A stretch of DNA of 64,000 nt, from assembly GCF_003665095.1 (NCBI RefSeq), contig NZ_RCHV01000002.1:5274501-5338500 (forward strand), given 5' to 3'. The DNA comes from Streptomyces sp. Z26. Its GTDB lineage: Bacteria; Actinomycetota; Actinomycetes; Streptomycetales; Streptomycetaceae. Positions 24,057-35,927 of the stretch are shown one piece after another. A program made the translations under genes and the position numbers. The notes under the pieces are model-generated. The model ran no database searches, had not been told where the DNA came from, and was given only the letters and a program-made list of their open reading frames with translations. How positions within the stretch are numbered: the stretch's first letter is position 1; each line of letters starts with the position of its first letter.

Positions 24057-24986
24057 GTGACTACCCTTGCGCACTCCACGATGACCGCGGCCCGCCCCCT
24101 CGACTCCGGCCTCGGCGGCCCGGCCGAGTCCGACCGCTACGCGTACGCCGAGTCCTCCGGTTCGGCGCGTACGACCACCAACCTCCCGGCCTGGGACGGT
24201 CCGGAGACCGACATGGGTCGGCCCGGCCGTCGCACCGCGGGCAGCCGGGGCCGCGGCCTGCACGGCCAACTCGTCCAGCAGCTCGGCCAGATGATCGTCT
24301 CCGGCGACCTGGGTGCCGACCGTCCGCTGGTCCCGGAGGAGATCGGCCAGCGCTTTGAGGTCTCCCGCACCGTCGTCCGCGAATCGCTCCGGGTCCTGGA
24401 GGCCAAGGGCCTCGTCAGCGCCCGCCCCAACGTCGGCACCCGCGTCCGCCCGGTGAGCGACTGGAACCTCCTCGACCCCGACATCATCGAGTGGCGCGCC
24501 TTCGGCCCCCAGCGTGAGGACCAGCGCCGCGAACTCTCCGAACTCCGCTGGACGATCGAGCCCCTCGCGGCCGGGCTCGCCGCCGGTCGCTGCCGCGACG
24601 AGGTGCAGCAGCGTCTCGCGGACATGGTCGGCATCATGGCCCAGGCCCTCGGCCAGGGCGACTCGTTGACGTTCTCGCGCGCCGACGCGGAGTTCCACAC
24701 CCTCCTGCTCCAGTCCGCCGGGAACCGCATGATGGAGCACCTCTCCGGCATCGTGTCCTCCGCGCTCCAGGTCTCGGGCGGCCCGACCGCCGGTTGCGTA
24801 CGTCCGAGCGAGACGGCCGTCGCCCAGCACCGCCAGATCGTCGAGGCGTTGGCGTCCGGCGAGTCGGCCGCCGCCGAGAACGCGACGCGTCAACTCCTCG
24901 CCTCCCACGGTGAGGCCCCCGCAGCCGCGCAGTCCGGCGCCCCGGGTGGCGCGGACCACGTGGTGCCCGCGCCGCGCGAGCACTGA
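24057..24986 (+). CDS. FadR-type GntR family regulator
   Basis: A 309-residue regulator. The first about 70 residues are variable and probably disordered. A GntR winged helix follows (RGLHGQLVQQLGQMIVSGDLG...IGQRFEVSRTVVRESLRVLEAKGLV), then the helical FCD ligand-binding domain (about 150-285, with FHTLLLQSAGN). The GTG at 24057 gives MTTLAHSTM. The GTG at 24003 is a longer alternative. FCD regulators respond to small carboxylates and sugar acids. No metabolic operon lies beside it. It immediately precedes hrdB, separated by a hairpin. Confidence 0.88.
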   Translation: MTTLAHSTMTAARPLDSGLGGPAESDRYAYAESSGSARTTTNLPAWDGPETDMGRPGRRTAGSRGRGLHGQLVQQLGQMIVSGDLGADRPLVPEEIGQRFEVSRTVVRESLRVLEAKGLVSARPNVGTRVRPVSDWNLLDPDIIEWRAFGPQREDQRRELSELRWTIEPLAAGLAAGRCRDEVQQRLADMVGIMAQALGQGDSLTFSRADAEFHTLLLQSAGNRMMEHLSGIVSSALQVSGGPTAGCVRPSETAVAQHRQIVEALASGESAAAENATRQLLASHGEAPAAAQSGAPGGADHVVPAPREH

Positions 24987-25100
24987 GCGCTCCCGGGTGG
25001 TGCGCCCGCAGCGCCGTCGGAGTCCCCGGCGGCGCTGCCGCATGTGGGTGGGGCGGGACGGGACGCGGGGCGTGCCCGTACGCCCGCCCGTGCCGGGGCT

Positions 25101-25134
25101 GCCGACACGGGCGGCAGGAGACGCCCGTGCCGAC
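25101..25134 (+). terminator. Hairpin after the GntR gene
   Basis: Arms of 13 bp (11 matching) around an 8-nt loop lie 115 bp after the GntR stop. It probably separates this gene from the hrdB promoter region. Confidence 0.55.
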
Positions 25135-25379
25135 AGCCGGTCCGTGAAAGATCCGGCTTCGTCCGAATCTCACCGCATACGGGCCGATACTGGGTGTGAC
25201 TCGGGCCACGTGGATAGCACGTAACGCTTCGCGCCGCAGCGCGATGACTCAAGAGGTGACAGCCGAGAAGGGAATACGGGGGCCGTGTCGGCCGCTGTAG
25301 AGCTTCCCGGTACAGCCCGCGCCGTCGGTAGCCAGCTCCACCGGCGGTCCGCCATTTCCATCGTTCCGAGAGGTTGTTC
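25135..25379 (+). promoter_or_regulatory. hrdB promoter and leader region
   Basis: 245 bp of non-coding sequence before the principal sigma factor. hrdB of Streptomyces is known to have more than one promoter, one used by the oxidative-stress sigma factor SigR. Here GGAAT at 25271 followed by GCT 18 bp later is one mismatch from the SigR pattern GGAAT-N18-GTT. GATACT at 25186 resembles a vegetative -10. Neither assignment is firm. The ribosome binding site GAGAGG is at 25368-25373. Confidence 0.45.
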
Positions 25380-26996
<1,617 letters not shown>

Positions 26997-27031
26997 CGGC
27001 TCAGCGCCGCCACCGCGCGGCGCCTCGCGTA

Positions 27032-27067
27032 CGAGGGCCGCCGCCCGCACCCGGGCGGCGGCCCTCG
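27032..27067 (+). terminator. Strong terminator of hrdB
   Basis: A perfect 16-bp G/C stem (27032-27047 with 27052-27067) with the 4-nt loop CACC lies 36 bp after the hrdB stop. Confidence 0.88.
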
Positions 27068-27229
27068 CGCGTGCCCGTACGGCGGGCCCGTCACCACGCG
27101 CCCGTACGGCAGGCGGGTGCCGTGGGCGCGCGCGGTCCGCCCGTCCGGCTGCCGCCCGTTCGAGATGCGGGGCGCCTCCGACGGGCTGACCCTGGGTGGT
27201 CACGTGCTCCCGTACGGACAGGAGATCGC

Positions 27230-28069
27230 ATGCGCCCTCGTCCACGCCGCTCCCCCCGCCCGCTCCTCTGCCTCGTGCCCCTGCTGCTGACCGCGCTGGT
27301 CGCGGCCGGTACGCCGGAGACGGACCGGGTGGTGGTGGGCGGCCAGCCGGTCAGCGTCGCCGAACATCCCTGGGTCGTGGCACTCGCCAGCCGGGACCGC
27401 TTCGGGGACGAGCGCTCCGGGCAGTTCTGCGGCGGAGCCGTCGTCGGCACCCGAACGGTCGTCACCGCGGCGCACTGCCTCAGCCCGGAGGTGCTCGGTA
27501 CGGACCGGGCGAAGGTCCGCGACCTGCGGGTGATCTCGGGCCGCGACGACCTCGGGGGCGACGCGGGCAAGGAGACCGCGCCCGCGAAGGTGTGGGTCAA
27601 CCCGGACTACGACGCCCGTACGAACGAGGGCGACGTCGCCGTCCTCACCCTCGACGCGCCGCTCCCCGCGTCCGCGGTGATCGACGTCGCGGGCTCCGGC
27701 GACGCCGCGTACGAGCCGGGGACGCGGGCCACCGTCTACGGCTGGGGTGACACCAGCGGGAGCGGCAGCTACCCGTCCCGGCTGCTCGCCGCCGGGGTGG
27801 ACGTGCTGGCCGACCGGGTCTGCGAGCGCGCGTATCCGGGCAGCGCGGACGGTACGTACCGGGCGGACTCGATGCTGTGCGCCGGGGTCGCCGGTGGTGG
27901 CCGCGACGCCTGCCAGGGCGACTCGGGCGGCCCGCTGGTCGCGCGCGGGCGGCTGGTCGGGCTCGTGTCGTGGGGCGCGGGCTGCGGGGAACGGGGGCGG
28001 CCCGGCGTGTACACGCGGCTGTCCGACGTGCTCCCGCTCGTCCGGCAGCACGGGCGCGACGTGCCCTGA
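27230..28069 (+). CDS. Secreted trypsin-like serine protease (S1)
   Basis: A 279-residue exported chymotrypsin-fold protease. The signal peptide has an Arg-rich n-region and LLCLVPLLLTALVAAG, followed by a short propeptide and an activation-like junction R-V-V-V-G-G. The triad is His81 (TAAHC), Asp134 (EGDVAVLTLD) and Ser232 (GDSGGP). DACQGDSGGP with an upstream Asp supports trypsin-like Arg/Lys specificity, and four or more Cys suit disulphides. The ATG at 27230 has GGAG. It is monocistronic and convergent with the DUF7455 gene. Confidence 0.95.
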   Translation: MRPRPRRSPRPLLCLVPLLLTALVAAGTPETDRVVVGGQPVSVAEHPWVVALASRDRFGDERSGQFCGGAVVGTRTVVTAAHCLSPEVLGTDRAKVRDLRVISGRDDLGGDAGKETAPAKVWVNPDYDARTNEGDVAVLTLDAPLPASAVIDVAGSGDAAYEPGTRATVYGWGDTSGSGSYPSRLLAAGVDVLADRVCERAYPGSADGTYRADSMLCAGVAGGGRDACQGDSGGPLVARGRLVGLVSWGAGCGERGRPGVYTRLSDVLPLVRQHGRDVP

Positions 28070-28133
28070 GGCGGGACGGGGCCGCCCCGCACCGCGCCCG
28101 AGGGCGCGGACACCGCGGGCGCGGACACGACGA

Positions 28134-28169
28134 CGGGCGGCCACTCCGGGGTTCCGGGGTGGCCGCCCG
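28134..28169. terminator. Bidirectional terminator between the protease and DUF7455 genes
   Basis: Arms of 16 bp (one mismatch) with a GGTT loop lie between two convergent genes. Confidence 0.78.
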
Positions 28170-28239
28170 CCGCATTGCCGGCCCTGGGCCGGTCCGAGCT
28201 CGTCGGTTTGGGACGTGCTGCGTCAGGTGCGACGGACCG

Positions 28240-28470
28240 TCATCGGCCGTCGTCGTCCGCTGTGGCAGGAGTCGCGGTCAGCTTCTCCGTCTCGTCCTGT
28301 ATCTCTGCGGCGATCTTCTTGAGTTCTGGCTCGAACTTGCGGCCGTGGTGGGCGCAGAACAGCAGCTCTCCACCGCTGAGAAGCACGACGCGCAGGTAGG
28401 CCTGCGCGTTGCAGCGGTCGCATCGGTCAGCGGCCGTCAGCGGGGTCGCGGGTGTCAGAACAGTAGTCAC
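28240..28470 (-). CDS. Small DUF7455 protein
   Basis: A 76-residue cytoplasmic protein of the actinobacterial DUF7455 family. It has one compact motif: ADRCDRCNAQAYLRVVLLSGGELLFCAHHGRKFEPEL. The CxxC and CxHH residues (four ligands) strongly suggest a zinc ribbon. Function unknown. The GTG at 28470 has GAGG eight bases upstream. The gene diverges from parE across 431 bp that contain two perfect inverted repeats. Confidence 0.88.
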   Translation of the reverse strand: MTTVLTPATPLTAADRCDRCNAQAYLRVVLLSGGELLFCAHHGRKFEPELKKIAAEIQDETEKLTATPATADDDGR

Positions 28471-28553
28471 GTCGCCTCTTCTCTAGCTCGACGAGCTGTC
28501 GTACCAGGGTCAACATCCAACCAGGCCGAAAACGTTCCCGCTCCGGGCTTCCC

Positions 28554-28586
28554 CCGTGGAGATTTCACTCTGGGAGAACTCCACGG
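28554..28586. repeat. Inverted repeat with 17-nt loop upstream of DUF7455 and parE
   Basis: CCGTGGAG (28554-28561) and CTCCACGG (28579-28586) pair perfectly around a 17-nt, A/T-richer loop. Its role is unknown. It may be a leader stem of the DUF7455 transcript or a regulator site. Confidence 0.5.
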
Positions 28587-28682
28587 ACTGGCCGATGCTG
28601 CCGGGTGGCGGCGAATGAGCCGTTTTACGTCGGTTGCTTGCTGTTCACGTTGTCTGGCGGTTGTTGTCTGGTTGTCGATCCC

Positions 28683-28701
28683 CGAACCGGATACCGGTTC
28701 G
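28683..28701. repeat. 8-bp-arm palindrome in the parE upstream region
   Basis: CGAACCGGATACCGGTTCG is a perfect inverted repeat with a 3-bp centre, about 200 bp before the parE start. Its outer CGAAC/GTTCG arms recall a LexA box, but the spacing is nine rather than four, so it is not an SOS box. It is a candidate site for a dimeric regulator. Confidence 0.5.
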
Positions 28702-28901
28702 TTCATGAGGACGTGCCCGGAGCCTAAATGGTTCATGCCTCAAAGGGAACGCGATGTGCCTGTCAGCACAGTTGGGACTCGAACGCGCATGCGATACTCG
28801 CCCCGTACTGAGCGCCCCGCACACGCGCTGTCCTGGGCATCGGTACTCTCTGACGGCAACACAGCCACCACCGAAGCAGAATTCAGCGAGGAGCGAACCG
28901 C

Positions 28902-31028
<2,127 letters not shown>

Positions 31029-31056
31029 CCCGGCCGGGCACCGCGCGGGCCCGTGC

Positions 31057-31074
31057 CTCCACCCGTGGGTGGAG
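31057..31074 (+). terminator. Terminator of parE
   Basis: A perfect CTCCACCC/GGGTGGAG hairpin with a 2-nt centre lies 28 bp after the parE stop. Confidence 0.65.
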
Positions 31075-31190
31075 TCACCGCCCGGCGGAATCCACCCCGC
31101 CCCCACCCGGGAGCCGATCCGCCGCCGGGCGGTGCTCCGTAGCGTCGAGGACGTCGGAGAAGTCCCTCGGCCTACGGAGGCGGGTGTGTC

Positions 31191-31754
31191 ATGGGTGGTG
31201 TGCCGGACGGTGTGGTGGTCCTCGGGATCGCCGTGGTCGTGGCGGTCGCGCAGCTGCGACCGCAGCGCGTGAGCACGGAGGCGCGGGCCTGGTGGGTGCT
31301 GCCCGCCGTGCTGGTGATCGCGACGGTGGACGACGGCGGGCTGACCGACCCGCGGCACCGTACGGTGTCCGCCCTGCTGCTCGTCGCCACGGTGCTGGCC
31401 GGTGCCGCGATCGGTGTCGCGTGGGCGTGGACGGCGCGGGTGTGGCGGGACGACGACGGGGCGTACTGGGCGCGGGGGCGCGGCGCGACGCTCGCCGTGT
31501 GGGCGGTCGGCGTGCTGGTGGGCGCCGTACCGCACGGGCTGGCCGCGCTCGCCGGGGTGCGGCACGGGAACGGTACCGCCATGCTGGCTCTCGCGGCGAC
31601 GCTGCTGACGCGCAGCGCCGTGGTGATCCTCCGTACGGGCGGGCTCGGCGCGCTCCTCCGGTCGGCGCACGACGCGCACGGGGGCCCGTACGGTCCGGGG
31701 CACGCGCACGGCGCGTACGGCGGCGGACACGGGAAGGAGCAGGCGCTCCGGTGA
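31191..31754 (+). CDS. Four-helix membrane protein, DUF1453-like
   Basis: A 187-residue integral membrane protein with about four to five hydrophobic helices and a Gly/His/Tyr-rich tail (HAHGGPYGPGHAHGAYGGGHG) that could bind metal or be disordered. It resembles DUF1453 (CcdC-like) proteins found with two-component systems. That assignment is tentative. The ATG at 31191 has GGAGG 12 bases upstream. Its stop overlaps the histidine kinase start (GTGA), so the three genes form one operon. It is probably an accessory membrane component of the kinase. Confidence 0.7.
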   Translation: MGGVPDGVVVLGIAVVVAVAQLRPQRVSTEARAWWVLPAVLVIATVDDGGLTDPRHRTVSALLLVATVLAGAAIGVAWAWTARVWRDDDGAYWARGRGATLAVWAVGVLVGAVPHGLAALAGVRHGNGTAMLALAATLLTRSAVVILRTGGLGALLRSAHDAHGGPYGPGHAHGAYGGGHGKEQALR

Positions 31755-32911
31755 ACCGATGGCTGGCGTGGCCCCTGCGCGAGGCACTGTCCGGAGAGGG
31801 CGTGCCCCGCGCGCGGCGCGTGCTCGACCTGCTGGGCTGGCTCTCCCTGGGCGGCTGGCTGACCTGGCGGACCGTCCGGGACGCGCGGCCCGACCTGTGG
31901 GGCTGCGTCGCGCTGGCGGCCGTACTGGCCTGCGTGGCCGCCGCCCTGTGCGCCTTCCACGCCGCCACCACCCGGCACCGGCTGCTGCCCGCGCTCGGCC
32001 ACCTGTCGGTGATCGCCGCCGCGGGCGGGTGCGCGTTGGCCGCCGGGGCCGAGGTGACCGCGCTGGTGCTGTGGATCGCGGTCGCGGCGGTGGCGATGCG
32101 GCGGCTGCCGTTCGCGGCGTCGCTCCCGGCGGCGCTCGTGCCGATGGGCGGGTACGCGCTGACCGGCTTCGGCGACCTGGTCGAGGTGGTGGTGCTCGTC
32201 GGCGTGACCCTGCTGTCGGGCTACACCATCCGGCTGGACGCCGAGGCCCGCGGCACCGGCTTCCAGCTGCTGGCCCAGGAGCGGGCCGCGCGCGAGGCGG
32301 AGGCCGAGTCGGCCGCGCTGGCCGAACGGGCCCGTATCGCACGGGAGATGCACGACATCCTGGCGCACAGCCTCAGCGCCCAGCTGGTGCACCTGGAGGC
32401 GGCGCGGCTGCTGATCGAACGCGGCGGGCGGCCCGACGCCGTACTGGAACGTGTCGTCGTCGCCCGCGGCATGGCCCGCGAGGGGCTGGCGGAGACCCGG
32501 CAGGCGCTCTCGGCGTTGCGGGGCGAGCTGGTGCCGGTGGACGAGTTCCTGCGGACGGTGACCGGCCACGAGGGGGTGCGGCTGGAGATCACGGGGGAGC
32601 CGCGCCCGCTGCCCGCCGAGGCGGGCCTCGCGGTGCGCAGGGTCGCGCAGGAGGCGTTGACGAACGCGCGCAAGCACGCCCCGGGCGCGCGGGTGCGCGT
32701 ACGGCTGGACTACGTCCGCGCGGACGAGGTGGTCCTGGAGGTACGGGACACGGGCGCCTCCGGGCCGGGCGAACTGGCGGCGTCCGGCGGCGGGTACGGT
32801 CTGGTGGGGATGCGGGAGCGCGCCGAACTGCTCGGCGGCACGCTGGAGTCGGGCCCGTACGAGGGGCCGGACGGAAGGGGGTTCGCGGTGCTGCTGCGGG
32901 TGCCCGTATGA
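31751..32911 (+). CDS. NarL-type sensor histidine kinase
   Basis: A 386-residue membrane kinase. Five or six N-terminal hydrophobic helices (about 20-160) with almost no extracytoplasmic loop suggest sensing within the membrane. A coiled segment rich in Ala/Glu leads to HisKA_3 with phospho-acceptor His201 (REMHDILAHS). A HATPase_c follows (RRVAQEALTNARKHA; GGGYGLVGMRERA). It overlaps the upstream membrane gene and the downstream response regulator by 4 bp each, so the proteins are translationally coupled. The signal is unknown. Confidence 0.92.
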   Translation: MNRWLAWPLREALSGEGVPRARRVLDLLGWLSLGGWLTWRTVRDARPDLWGCVALAAVLACVAAALCAFHAATTRHRLLPALGHLSVIAAAGGCALAAGAEVTALVLWIAVAAVAMRRLPFAASLPAALVPMGGYALTGFGDLVEVVVLVGVTLLSGYTIRLDAEARGTGFQLLAQERAAREAEAESAALAERARIAREMHDILAHSLSAQLVHLEAARLLIERGGRPDAVLERVVVARGMAREGLAETRQALSALRGELVPVDEFLRTVTGHEGVRLEITGEPRPLPAEAGLAVRRVAQEALTNARKHAPGARVRVRLDYVRADEVVLEVRDTGASGPGELAASGGGYGLVGMRERAELLGGTLESGPYEGPDGRGFAVLLRVPV

Positions 32912-33678
32912 CGGGGCGGAGCGGGCGGGCGGACCGGCCGGGGGACGCGGGGCCGTCGGGCGGGGTGGAACGGTCGGGCGGGGCGCGGCGGCCGGAGACG
33001 GCGCGGGTGCTGGTGGCCGAGGACCAGACCGTGGTGCGCGAGGGGCTGGTGCTGATGCTGGGGCTGCTGCCCGGCGTCGAGGTCGTCGGCGCGGCGGCGG
33101 ACGGCGAGGAGGCCGTGCGCCTCGTCGCCCGGCTCGATCCGGACGTGGTGCTGATGGACCTGCGCATGCCGCGCTGCGACGGCGTGGAGGCGACGCGGCG
33201 GGTGCGGGCGGAGCATCCCCGTACGCAGGTCGTGGTGCTCACGACCTATGACGACGACGACTCGCTGTTCCCCGCGCTGCGCGCCGGGGCCCGCGGCTAC
33301 CTGACGAAGGACGCCGACGCGGACGCCGTCCTGCGGGCCGTCGACGCCGTCCTGTCCGGCGAGGCGGGGCTCGCGGCCTCGGTGCAGGCGCGGCTGCTGG
33401 ACCGACTGGCGTACGGCACGGCGCCGGACGGGGCGCCGCGCGAGGACACGGCCGCCGCCACGGGCGCCTGGTCCGGTGGGCCGGACGGGTTGACGGAGCG
33501 CGAGACGGAGGTGCTGGCGCTGATCGCGGAGGGCCTGAGCAACCAGGAGGTCGCCCGCGCCCTGCACATCGGCACCGCGACGGTGAAGACGCACATCAAC
33601 AACCTCTTCGCGAAGACCGGCGTACGGGACCGCGCCCAGGCCGTGCGGTACGCGTACCGACACGGCATTGTCACCTGA
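32908..33678 (+). CDS. NarL/LuxR-type response regulator
   Basis: 256 residues. A Gly/Arg-rich N-terminal extension of about 30 residues is followed by a receiver domain with acceptor Asp84 (VLMDLRMPRCDG) and conserved Thr/Lys (VLTTYDDDD; LTKDA). A linker and a LuxR helix-turn-helix end the protein (LTEREtEVLALIAEGLSNQEVARALHIGTATVKTHINNL). It starts at the ATG overlapping the kinase stop (ATGA), so it is the cognate partner. Its targets are unknown; autoregulation of the operon is likely. Confidence 0.93.
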   Translation: MTGRSGRADRPGDAGPSGGVERSGGARRPETARVLVAEDQTVVREGLVLMLGLLPGVEVVGAAADGEEAVRLVARLDPDVVLMDLRMPRCDGVEATRRVRAEHPRTQVVVLTTYDDDDSLFPALRAGARGYLTKDADADAVLRAVDAVLSGEAGLAASVQARLLDRLAYGTAPDGAPREDTAAATGAWSGGPDGLTERETEVLALIAEGLSNQEVARALHIGTATVKTHINNLFAKTGVRDRAQAVRYAYRHGIVT

Positions 33679-33738
33679 ACGAGTGGTGCGCACCGTATTG
33701 CCCCCTCCGCGGCCCCGCGGACGTGCCCATCCTTGAGC

Positions 33739-34344
33739 ATGCCCATCGACGATCCCTGGCACGACGACCTCGCCTCCGGCCGGGCGGAGGAGCCCCGGCC
33801 GCCCGCCTCAGGTCCGCCCGATCCGCCGCACCCGGACCAGGACGGGAGCGCGCCGCCCCGGCCCCACCCCGAGGCGTCCGCCGCCGTCTACCTGACGGTG
33901 CAGCGCAGCGCCGCCTTCCAGCGCGTGCGCGGGAGTTACCGGCGCTTCGCGGTGCCCGCCACGGTCGCGTTCCTCGGCTGGTATCTCGCGTACGTCGTGG
34001 TGGCGACCGCCGCGCCCGACCTGATGGCGCGCCGGGTGCACGGGGTGCTGAACGTGGGCATGGTGGCCGGACTCGCGCAGTTCGCCACGACGTTCCTGCT
34101 GACGTGGGCGTACGTGCGGCACGCGCGTCGGCACCGGGACCGTGCCGCGCTCGAACTGCGCTGGGAGACGCAGGACATGACGCGCGGCGCCGCCGCGGCG
34201 GCCGGTGCGGCGTACGCACCGGACCCGGCGTACGTACCGGGCGCGTCGCCCGTGGCGGACCCGGTGGACGGACCCGACGCGCCGTACGTGCCGGACGGCG
34301 CCACCGGTGAACACGCCGTACGGGAACGGGAGTCCGTCCGTTGA
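33739..34344 (+). CDS. DUF485 membrane protein
   Basis: 201 residues. The first about 50 are Pro/Asp-rich. A DUF485 core follows (about 52-135) with two membrane helices (VPATVAFLGWYLAYVVVATAAP; VAGLAQFATTFLLTWAYVRHA). A low-complexity Ala/Tyr/Pro tail with repeated AYxPD/AYVPG words ends the protein. DUF485 proteins are regularly encoded just before acetate/solute:sodium symporters, as here, and are presumed small partner subunits. The ATG at 33739 has no clear ribosome binding site. It overlaps the symporter start. Confidence 0.88.
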   Translation: MPIDDPWHDDLASGRAEEPRPPASGPPDPPHPDQDGSAPPRPHPEASAAVYLTVQRSAAFQRVRGSYRRFAVPATVAFLGWYLAYVVVATAAPDLMARRVHGVLNVGMVAGLAQFATTFLLTWAYVRHARRHRDRAALELRWETQDMTRGAAAAAGAAYAPDPAYVPGASPVADPVDGPDAPYVPDGATGEHAVRERESVR

Positions 34345-35927
34345 CCGGTAGCCACCAGACGCTCACCCTGCTCCTCTTCGGGGCCTTCGTCGCCGCCACG
34401 CTCGCCATCACGCGCTGGGCCGCGTCCCGACGGCAGGGCTCCTCGGTGGAGTTCTACGCGGGCGGGCGCATGTTCTCACCCATGGAGAACGGATTCGCCC
34501 TCGCCGGGGACTACATGTCCGCCGCGTCCTTCCTCGGCATCACGGGGCTGATCGCCCTGTTCGGGTACGACGGGATGCTCTACTCCGTCGGCTTCCTCGT
34601 CGCCTGGCTCGTCGTGCTGATCCTCGTCGCCGAACTCGTCCGCAACTGCGGCCGGTTCACGCTCGCCGACGTCGTCGCGGCGCGCGTGCGGGAGCGGCCC
34701 GTACGGATCGCCATGGGTGCCTCGTCCGTCACCGTGTCGGTGCTCTACCTGGTCGCCCAGATGGTCGGCGCCGGCACCCTCGTGGCGATGCTCTCCGTCG
34801 GCGCCGGTGGGGCGGCGCGCAGCGCGGCGGTGATCGGCGTCGGCGTGCTGATGGTCGTCTGCGTCGCCTTCGGCGGGATGCGGGCGACCACCTGGATCCA
34901 GATCGTCAAGGCCGCGCTGCTGACGTGCTGCGCCGTCGCCCTGACCGTGCTGGTGCTGGCGCGCTTCGCGGGCGACCCGGGCGCGCTGCTCTCCGCCGCC
35001 GCCGAACGCAGCGGCCACGGCGGCGACTTCCTCGCCCCCGGCCTCCGCTACGGCGGCGACTGGACGGCGCGGCTCGACTTCATCAGCCTGGGTGTCGCGC
35101 TGGTGCTGGGCACCGCCGGGCTGCCGCACATCCTGTCGCGCTTCTACACGGTGCCGACGGCGCGTGCCGCCCGCCGTTCCGTGGTCTGGTCGATCGGGCT
35201 GATCGGCGGCTTCTACCTGATGACGATCGTGCTCGGCTTCGGCGCCGCCGCCCTGGTCGGTTCGGGCGAGGTGCGTGACGCCAACGCGGCGGGGAACACG
35301 GCCGTTCCGCTGCTCGCGGAGGAGCTGGGCGGCGGCGCGGGCTCGACGGGCGGTTCGGCGCTGCTCGCGGTCGTGGCGGCGGTCGCGTTCGCCACGATCC
35401 TCGCGGTCGTCGCCGGGGTGACGCTCTCCGCGTCGGCCGCCGTTTCCCACGACCTGTACGCGTCGCTGAGCAGTCGCCGCCGCTACGGCGAGGTCGCCGT
35501 GGGCCGGGCCGCCGCCGTCGGCACCGGCGTGCTCGCCATCGGGCTGGCGCTGCCCGCGCAGAACCTGAACGTCGCGTTCCTGGTCGGCCTGGCCTTCGCG
35601 GTCGCCGCGTCCGCGAACCTGCCGGTGCTGCTGTACGCCCTGTTCTGGCGGCGCTTCACCACCAGGGGCGCGGTCTGGTCGGTGTACGGGGGGTTGGTGC
35701 CCGCCGTCGTGCTGGTCGTGCTGTCGCCCGTCGTCTCGGGCGGCGGGCAGTCGCTGTTCCCCGGGGTGGACTTCGCGGTTTTCCCGCTGGAGAACCCGGG
35801 CCTGGTCTCCATCCCGCTCGGCTTCCTCGCGGGTTGGCTGGGCACGGTCACCTCGCGGGAGGAGCCGGACGCGGCGCGGCACGCGGAGACGGAGGTGCGG
35901 TCGCTCACGGGCGCGGGCGCCGCGTAG
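34341..35927 (+). CDS. Sodium:solute symporter, acetate permease (ActP) type
   Basis: A 528-residue SSS-family transporter with about 13 membrane segments. ActP-like features are present: EFYAGGRMFSPMENGFALAGDYMSAASFLGITGLIALFGYDG, and GTAGLPHILSRFYTVPTARAAR in the middle. Likely substrates are short monocarboxylates such as acetate, by family analogy. The TTG start overlaps the DUF485 stop (TTGA). Its 3' end overlaps the convergent sensor kinase gene by 23 bp. Confidence 0.9.
   Translation: MTGSHQTLTLLLFGAFVAATLAITRWAASRRQGSSVEFYAGGRMFSPMENGFALAGDYMSAASFLGITGLIALFGYDGMLYSVGFLVAWLVVLILVAELVRNCGRFTLADVVAARVRERPVRIAMGASSVTVSVLYLVAQMVGAGTLVAMLSVGAGGAARSAAVIGVGVLMVVCVAFGGMRATTWIQIVKAALLTCCAVALTVLVLARFAGDPGALLSAAAERSGHGGDFLAPGLRYGGDWTARLDFISLGVALVLGTAGLPHILSRFYTVPTARAARRSVVWSIGLIGGFYLMTIVLGFGAAALVGSGEVRDANAAGNTAVPLLAEELGGGAGSTGGSALLAVVAAVAFATILAVVAGVTLSASAAVSHDLYASLSSRRRYGEVAVGRAAAVGTGVLAIGLALPAQNLNVAFLVGLAFAVAASANLPVLLYALFWRRFTTRGAVWSVYGGLVPAVVLVVLSPVVSGGGQSLFPGVDFAVFPLENPGLVSIPLGFLAGWLGTVTSREEPDAARHAETEVRSLTGAGAA

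Noticed and set aside
25271..25296. SigR promoter of hrdB
   Set aside because: GGAAT with an 18-bp spacer is present, but the -10 reads GCT instead of GTT. Kept only as a weak note in the leader entry, not as a promoter call.
28683..28701. CGAAC...GTTCG repeat as a second LexA box near parE
   Set aside because: The half-sites are 9 bp apart instead of 4, so LexA would not be expected to bind.
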